In this document: one piece after another, positions 59,793-64,000 of the stretch
How the letters are laid out: each line of letters starts with the position of its first letter
Numbering within the stretch: the first letter of the stretch is position 1
Source of the DNA: RAM1 sp943372515
GTDB lineage: Bacteria > Pseudomonadota > Gammaproteobacteria > Burkholderiales > Burkholderiaceae_C
NCBI GenBank assembly: GCA_943372515.1
Contig: CALRYY010000008.1
Coordinates: forward strand, 17,038-81,037
DNA length: 64,000 nt
Direction: 5' to 3'
Program-made: the position numbers and the translations under genes
The notes under the pieces: generated by a model
The model's database searches: none
What the model saw: the letters and a program-made list of their open reading frames with translations, nothing else
Told to the model about the DNA's origin: nothing

Positions 59793-60323
59793 TTACGCGC
59801 TGATGCTCAGAAATTGGGGTTGTTGCGAGAGCGTCTGCAGGTTGATTTCCTGCCAGTACGCACCATTGGCATCGGTATAGCCACTGCCAAAATAGTCGGG
59901 TGAACCCTCAGGTGGCGCGCTGGAGGCCTTGAAAGCCTCCAGGTTGCGCAGCCCTGCGAGGCGGTCAATTAACAGGGCGCAATTGATTTCCAGCAAGGCA
60001 TTCAGCGCGATCAGACGCGACTCGGAACGCGCCATGTCGGTACGCGGCGCGGGCGCACCGCCCGAAACAAAGCTGGCCAGGTCCACCACGCCATACAGGC
60101 CGCCGCGCAGGTTGGCCACACCCAGGAACCACGCCTGGGTGTAGGGCACCGGCTGGGCGGTGGCCCACGGGAAAATTTCGCCCGATTGGCTCAACGGAAA
60201 AAGGTATTTGCCCCCCGCCGCTTCCACAGCCAGCCAGGACGCTGCGACGCCTTCGGTACGGGCAGCCTGCAGCCGGTTGGCCAGGCGGCTTTGCAATTCA
60301 CGGAGTGCTTCCCGGTTGGCCAT
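59793..60323 (-). CDS. pilI: CheW-like coupling protein PilI
   Basis: 176 residues, starting MANREALRELQSRLANRLQA. The CheW fold is seen in GGKYLFPLSQSGEIFPWATA, the AWFLGVANLRGGLYGVVDLA core motif and RLIALNALLEINCALLIDRL. It couples PilJ to ChpA. Between pilH (7 bases upstream) and pilJ in the Pil-Chp operon. Confidence 0.94.
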   Translation of the reverse strand: MANREALRELQSRLANRLQAARTEGVAASWLAVEAAGGKYLFPLSQSGEIFPWATAQPVPYTQAWFLGVANLRGGLYGVVDLASFVSGGAPAPRTDMARSESRLIALNALLEINCALLIDRLAGLRNLEAFKASSAPPEGSPDYFGSGYTDANGAYWQEINLQTLSQQPQFLSISA

Positions 60324-60330
60324 TCTTGGA

Positions 60331-60696
60331 TCAGCTCAAGGCCTTGATCTTGGCCATCAGCTCGGTGGCGTCCACCGGCTTTGTGATGTAGTCGCGTGCG
60401 CCCTGGCGCATGCCCCAGACGCGGTCAGTCTCCTGATTCTTGCTGGTGCACATGATGATCGGAACGTCAGCGTACAGGGGGTCGCGCGTGATGGCCCGCG
60501 TGAGCTGGAATCCGTTTTGCCCGGGCATCACGACGTCCATCAGGATCAGGTCGGGCTTTTCTTCGGCCAGGCGGCGAAAGGCATCGTCGGCGTTCTCGGC
60601 CGTCTTGACCGAAAAGCCGTTCTTTTGCAGCAGGTCGGTCATGAACATCAGCTCGGTCTTGGAATCGTCCACGACCAGGACTTTGTGAATCGGCAT
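60331..60696 (-). CDS. pilH: Twitching motility response regulator PilH
   Basis: A 121-residue receiver: HKVLVVDDSKTELMFMTDLL, phospho-aspartate in LILMDVVMPGQNGFQLTRAI, switch threonine and lysine in PIIMCTSKNQETDRVWGMRQ and DYITKPVDATELM. The VWGMRQGARDY segment distinguishes PilH from PilG. It counteracts PilG in pilus extension and retraction control. Its ATG overlaps the pilG stop as TAATG. Confidence 0.95.
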   Translation of the reverse strand: MPIHKVLVVDDSKTELMFMTDLLQKNGFSVKTAENADDAFRRLAEEKPDLILMDVVMPGQNGFQLTRAITRDPLYADVPIIMCTSKNQETDRVWGMRQGARDYITKPVDATELMAKIKALS

Positions 60697-61094
60697 TACG
60701 CTACTCCTTGTTGTGCGGCACCAAACTGCAAGACGGTCTGCAGCAGCTGGTCCTTGGTAAATGGTTTGGTCAGGTAGTCCTGCGAGCCGACCATGCGGCC
60801 GCGGGCCTTGTCAAAAACGCCATCCTTGGATGACAGCATGACCACCGGCACACCTGCAAATTTTGCGTTGCGCTTGATGATCGCGCAGGTCTGGTAGCCA
60901 TCCAGACGGGGCATCAGGATGTCGCAGAAGATCAGGTTGGGAAGGTAGTCGTTGACCTTGGCCAGCGCGTCGAACCCATCCTCGGCGAGCATGACTTCAT
61001 GCCCGCCCTGCTTGAGAAATATCTCGGCACTGCGGCGTATGGTGTTGCTGTCGTCAATCACCAGGACCTTGAAGCCGGATCCATTCGTGCTCAC
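60696..61094 (-). CDS. pilG: Twitching motility response regulator PilG
   Basis: A 132-residue receiver: FKVLVIDDSNTIRRSAEIFL, phospho-aspartate in LIFCDILMPRLDGYQTCAII, PVVMLSSKDGVFDKARGRMV and SQDYLTKPFTKDQLLQTV. These are PilG features. It is the first Pil-Chp gene, 55 bases after the rubredoxin gene on the same strand. AGGAGCAGCG lies just before its ATG. Confidence 0.95.
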   Translation of the reverse strand: MSTNGSGFKVLVIDDSNTIRRSAEIFLKQGGHEVMLAEDGFDALAKVNDYLPNLIFCDILMPRLDGYQTCAIIKRNAKFAGVPVVMLSSKDGVFDKARGRMVGSQDYLTKPFTKDQLLQTVLQFGAAQQGVA

Positions 61095-61149
61095 TTGACG
61101 CTGCTCCTCATTTTTACAACGACGCCAGGGCAGGCAAGACGCTCCACCC

Positions 61150-61323
61150 TCAAATCTGAACCATCTCGAAATCTTCCTTGCGCGCCCCGCATTCGGGGCA
61201 GGTCCAGTTCATCGGGACATCAGCCCACGCAGTACCGGGGGCAAGCCCATGATCAGGAGCACCGGCGGTTTCATCGTAGATCCACCCGCAGATCAGACAC
61301 ATCCAGGTTTTGGTTTCAGTCAC
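61150..61323 (-). CDS. Rubredoxin (57 residues, GTG start)
   Basis: Too small for many gene finders: it reads (V/M)TETKTWMCLICGWIYDET, then GAPDHGLAPGTAWADVPMNW and TCPECGARKEDFEMVQI. The two CxxC pairs (CLIC and CPEC) bind a single iron. Rubredoxins carry electrons to oxygenases or peroxidases in the cytoplasm. No ATG exists at the family's normal start, so the GTG at 61323 is used. It precedes pilG and is divergent from thiD across about 90 bases, a conserved order in this clade. Confidence 0.9.
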   Translation of the reverse strand: MTETKTWMCLICGWIYDETAGAPDHGLAPGTAWADVPMNWTCPECGARKEDFEMVQI

Positions 61324-61410
61324 AGCTTAAAGGGCCTTCGCATAGAATGCAACGATTGTATCGAGGCACTGCGACCGAGCCGCGCGCAAGCCGCCGCCAC
61401 CGCTGGATTC

Positions 61411-62364
61411 ATGCCTATGACAAACCCCAATTCCCGCGCACCGCTGACCGCCCCCGCTGATGACGACAGCGACGACACAGGTGGACTGGCCTGTGTGCTT
61501 GTGTTCAATGCGAGCGACCCCAGCGGCGCCGGCGGCCTGTCGGCCGATGTAAGCGCCATTGCGTCGGTTGGAGCCCATGCGCTGCCCGTGGTGACCGGCG
61601 CCTATGTGCGTGACACCGCGGAGATACTCGAGCACTTCTCATTCGACGAAGAGGCTGTGGCCGAGCAGGCCCGCACCATTCTTGAAGACGTGCCCGTGCA
61701 GGTCATCAAGGTCGGCTTTGCCGGCAACCCCGAGGCCTTGTCGGCGATTGCCGAGATCGCCGCCGACTACGCCGACCTGCCGCTGATTGCCTACATGCCC
61801 AATCTGTCATGGTGGGACGAGGGCCAGATTGATTTGTACCTGGACGCCTTTCGCGAACTGGTATTGCCTCAAACAACCGTGTTGGTAGGAAACCACAGCA
61901 CGCTGTGGCGATGGCTGCTGCCCGACTGGAGCAGCGACCGCAACCCCGGCGCACGCGATATCGCCAAGGCCGCATCCGAGTTCGGCGTGCCCTACACACT
62001 TGTAACAGGCATCCCCCTGCCCGAGCAGTACATCGACAACGTGCTGGCCACACCCCAGGCTGTGATCTGCAGCGAAAAATTTGAACGCTTTGAAGCCATC
62101 TTCTCTGGTGCGGGCGACACGCTGTCGGCCGCCCTGGCTGCGCTGATTGCCAGCGGCAGCGACCTGCCCGCCGCCGCGACCGAAGCCCTGAGCTACCTGG
62201 ACCGTTGCCTTGACGGGGGCTTTCGCCCCGGCATGGGCAACGTGGTGCCCGACCGCCTGTTCTGGGCCCAGCCGGAATCAGACGACGATGAAGACAATGG
62301 CCCCGATGAAGGCCGCCCCGGCCTGCACGGATTTGAAATGCCCCCTCACGACACCAAGCATTGA
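61411..62364 (+). CDS. thiD: Bifunctional hydroxymethylpyrimidine/phosphomethylpyrimidine kinase-like protein
   Basis: About 317 residues of ribokinase fold. FNASDPSGAGGLSADVSAIA is the HMP-binding signature of ThiD, with VGAHALPVVTGAYVRDT next to it. The C-terminal nucleotide site reads FSGAGDTLSAALAALIA, closer to GAGD than to the GTGC of Enterobacteria ThiD. It phosphorylates HMP in thiamine synthesis. The protein has an extra acidic tail (ESDDDEDNGPDEGRP). Starts at 61411 and 61417 are both possible; the upstream frame is antisense to rubredoxin. hemL follows four bases later. Confidence 0.88.
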   Translation: MPMTNPNSRAPLTAPADDDSDDTGGLACVLVFNASDPSGAGGLSADVSAIASVGAHALPVVTGAYVRDTAEILEHFSFDEEAVAEQARTILEDVPVQVIKVGFAGNPEALSAIAEIAADYADLPLIAYMPNLSWWDEGQIDLYLDAFRELVLPQTTVLVGNHSTLWRWLLPDWSSDRNPGARDIAKAASEFGVPYTLVTGIPLPEQYIDNVLATPQAVICSEKFERFEAIFSGAGDTLSAALAALIASGSDLPAAATEALSYLDRCLDGGFRPGMGNVVPDRLFWAQPESDDDEDNGPDEGRPGLHGFEMPPHDTKH

Positions 62365-62368
62365 AATC

Positions 62369-63667
62369 ATGGATTTGAACGAAACTTTGTTTGAGCGCGC
62401 CCGCCGCAGCATTCCTGGCGGTGTCAATTCACCTGTTCGCGCCTTTCGCGCTGTGGGTGGCACACCGCGTTTTGTGCAGCGCGCACAAGGCGCGTACTTC
62501 TGGGACGCCAACGGCAAGCGCCATATCGACTACATCGGTTCGTGGGGCCCGATGATCCTGGGCCACGGCCACCCCGCCGTGGTGCAAGCGGTCCAAAAGG
62601 CAGTGCTGGACGGTTTTTCATTCGGCGCGCCGACCGAGCGCGAAATCGAACTCGCCGAGGAAATCCTGGCGCTGGTGCCATCCATGGACATGGTGCGCCT
62701 GGTCAGCTCGGGCACCGAAGCGGCCATGAGTGCCATCCGCCTGGCGCGCGGCGCCACGGGGCGCAACAAGCTAATCAAGTTTGAAGGCTGCTACCACGGA
62801 CACGCCGATGCGCTGCTGGTCAAAGCCGGCTCCGGCCTGGCAACCTTCGGCAACCCCACCAGCGCGGGCGTGCCGACCGAGGTGGTGCAGCACACGCTGG
62901 TGCTGGAGTACAACAACGTGGCGCAACTGGAAGAAGCCTTTGCGCTGCATGGGCCCGAACTGGCCTGCCTGATGATCGAGCCGATTGCCGGCAACATGAA
63001 CTTCGTGCGCGCCAGCGTGCCGTTCATGACGCGCTGCCGCGAGCTGTGCACGCAACATGGCGCGCTGCTGGTGTTCGATGAGGTGATGACCGGCTTTCGC
63101 GTGGCACTGGGCGGCGCGCAAAGCGTGTATGCCAAAGCCATCCCCGGTTTCAAGCCCGACCTGACGGTGATGGGCAAGGTCATTGGCGGCGGCATGCCGC
63201 TGGCGGCCTTCGGCGGCCCGCGCGCCATCATGGAACACCTGGCGCCACTGGGCCCCGTCTACCAGGCCGGCACGTTGTCGGGCAACCCGGTAGCTACGGC
63301 CTGTGGCCTGGCCACGCTGCGCGAAATCAGCAAACCAGGTTTCTTTGATGCACTGTCAGCCCAAACACGTTCGCTGGTGGACGGTTTGTCTGCCGCCGCC
63401 AAAGCCGAAGGCGTCGCATTCAGTGGCGACTGCGAAGGCGGCATGTTCGGCTTCTTCCTGCTCGACGCACTGCCGCAGAACTATCCGGCCGTCATGAAGA
63501 GCGACGGCGCGAAGTTCAACACACTGTTCCACGGGCTACTGGACCGTGGCGTGTACATCGCACCTGCGTTGTACGAAGCTGGCTTTGTGAGCGCTGCGCA
63601 CAGCGATGCGGATATTGCAGAGACAGTTGCTGTGGCTCGCGACGTTTTCAAGCTGCTGCAAAAGTAA
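62369..63667 (+). CDS. hemL: Glutamate-1-semialdehyde 2,1-aminomutase
   Basis: A 432-residue PLP enzyme of the usual length. MDLNETLFERARRSIPGGVN opens the protein, SSGTEAAMSAIRLARG binds the cofactor phosphate, LVFDEVMTGFRVALGGAQ has the aspartate, and VMGKVIGGGMPLAAFGGPR the catalytic lysine. It makes 5-aminolevulinate for heme, linking with the heme A genes at the other end of the window. It closely follows thiD. An insertion element begins somewhere in the 220 bases after its stop. Confidence 0.96.
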   Translation: MDLNETLFERARRSIPGGVNSPVRAFRAVGGTPRFVQRAQGAYFWDANGKRHIDYIGSWGPMILGHGHPAVVQAVQKAVLDGFSFGAPTEREIELAEEILALVPSMDMVRLVSSGTEAAMSAIRLARGATGRNKLIKFEGCYHGHADALLVKAGSGLATFGNPTSAGVPTEVVQHTLVLEYNNVAQLEEAFALHGPELACLMIEPIAGNMNFVRASVPFMTRCRELCTQHGALLVFDEVMTGFRVALGGAQSVYAKAIPGFKPDLTVMGKVIGGGMPLAAFGGPRAIMEHLAPLGPVYQAGTLSGNPVATACGLATLREISKPGFFDALSAQTRSLVDGLSAAAKAEGVAFSGDCEGGMFGFFLLDALPQNYPAVMKSDGAKFNTLFHGLLDRGVYIAPALYEAGFVSAAHSDADIAETVAVARDVFKLLQK

Positions 63668-63754
63668 TTTCCTTTTCCGCCCCGCAGGTTGGCGCTGACT
63701 GCGCCCGGCTCCGCGGCTGTCCCCCGGTCCGGGCTGCGCCCGGCCCTCCTCCTC

Positions 63755-63868
63755 TATGCCGCTGCGCCGGGCACCATCACCACCAACCCGCTACACAGTT
63801 GAATGCAACCGGTGCGCGCAACCGCGGTGGCGGGAACAGGTGGATGGGGTACTCTGCGCAGCGGCATA
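63755..63868 (-). ncRNA. Structured non-coding region of an IS110/IS1111-type element (possible guide RNA)
   Basis: Perfect 13-base inverted arms (TATGCCGCTGCGC at 63755-63767 and its complement at 63856-63868) enclose 88 bases. Inside them, further arms (CCATCCACC against GGTGGTGATGG on the minus strand) extend the stem. It lies 19 bases after the transposase stop, where IS1111-group elements are reported to encode their guide (seek/bridge) RNA. The RNA assignment is inference; the hairpin is directly visible. Confidence 0.4.
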
Positions 63869-63886
63869 AAGACACCGTTGTGTTTG

Positions 63887-64000
63887 TCAAGTTGCGTTGT
63901 GCTGCAAATGATTGGGGTCGAAGGGTTTGCCCGAGCGCAGCACGCCATAGGCGATGGCCAACAGCTTATGCATGCAGGCCTCCACGATCACCTTGCCCGG
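63887..64000 (-). mobile_element. IS110/IS1111 family transposase, C-terminal fragment (continues beyond the window)
   Basis: The last 37 codons read PGKVIVEACMHKLLAIAYGV, then LRSGKPFDPNHLQHNAT and a stop. The V..ACM.KLL..AYGVL.SG.PFDP pattern is the conserved end of the Transposase_20 domain of IS110-type serine/DEDD recombinases. The N-terminal catalytic part lies outside the window. It sits downstream of hemL in opposite orientation, so the element was inserted between hemL and the next chromosomal gene. Confidence 0.8.

Noticed and set aside
1..64000. CRISPR arrays, prophage genes, rRNA operons or replication origins
   Set aside because: No regularly spaced repeats, phage structural or integrase genes, rRNA sequences or DnaA-box clusters were seen. 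The only mobile DNA is the IS fragment at the right edge.

Overview
The window is a GC-rich, gene-dense chromosomal segment from a betaproteobacterium of the order Burkholderiales. It most resembles the family Comamonadaceae (Acidovorax/Rhodoferax-like). The aa3 oxidase and heme A biosynthesis cluster with its small assembly proteins, the rubredoxin-pilGHIJ-chpA and thiD-hemL neighbourhood, the pyrR-pyrB-pyrC' order and the DUF2970, DUF2244 and DUF1841 proteins all fit that group. Assignments rest on reading the translated sequence, not on database searches.

Region 1 (1-8.3 kb) is the aerobic respiration locus. coxB, coxA, a 39-residue assembly protein, cox11, a DUF2970 protein and coxC run on the minus strand. 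SURF1, a membrane assembly protein, ctaA and the start of ctaB follow, with a small plus-strand membrane protein between the two blocks. Region 2 (8.3-14.4 kb) is mixed housekeeping: a BioC-like protein, comF, trmL, a LysR regulator, a MaoC hydratase, an orphan ParA and a TSUP exporter.

Region 3 (14.4-21.6 kb) holds three large histidine kinases with response-regulator domains in one overlapping operon that reads into the TSUP exporter. Region 4 (21.8-28.3 kb) has two glutathione transferases, a Bcr/CflA-type efflux pump, and pcaF-pcaJ-pcaI with divergent pcaR for the last steps of the beta-ketoadipate pathway. Region 5 (28.4-32.6 kb) has a diheme cytochrome c4, then a MoxR ATPase / small membrane protein / acetyltransferase / VWA operon and tRNA-Arg(CCT).

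Region 6 (32.6-38.9 kb) is a compact signalling island. A 7TMR-type hybrid kinase is divergent from a substrate-binding protein fused to a degenerate GGDEF domain, and two closely related single-domain response regulators flank the pair. I consider this the most interesting uncharacterised system here. Region 7 (39.0-41.8 kb) is a ferric iron ABC transporter (permease and ATPase, divergent, with a Fur-like site) lacking a local binding protein.

Region 8 (41.8-49.6 kb) carries a GT61 glycosyltransferase and two dTDP-3-amino-sugar genes, then plsC and the pyrC'-pyrB-pyrR-ruvX-algH string. PyrC' has lost the metal ligands of a working dihydroorotase. Region 9 (49.6-63.7 kb) has a photolyase, the Pil-Chp chemosensory operon controlling type IV pili (pilG-pilH-pilI-pilJ-chpA), rubredoxin, thiD and hemL. 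The window ends inside an IS110/IS1111-type transposase whose downstream non-coding DNA forms a long hairpin and may encode the element's guide RNA.
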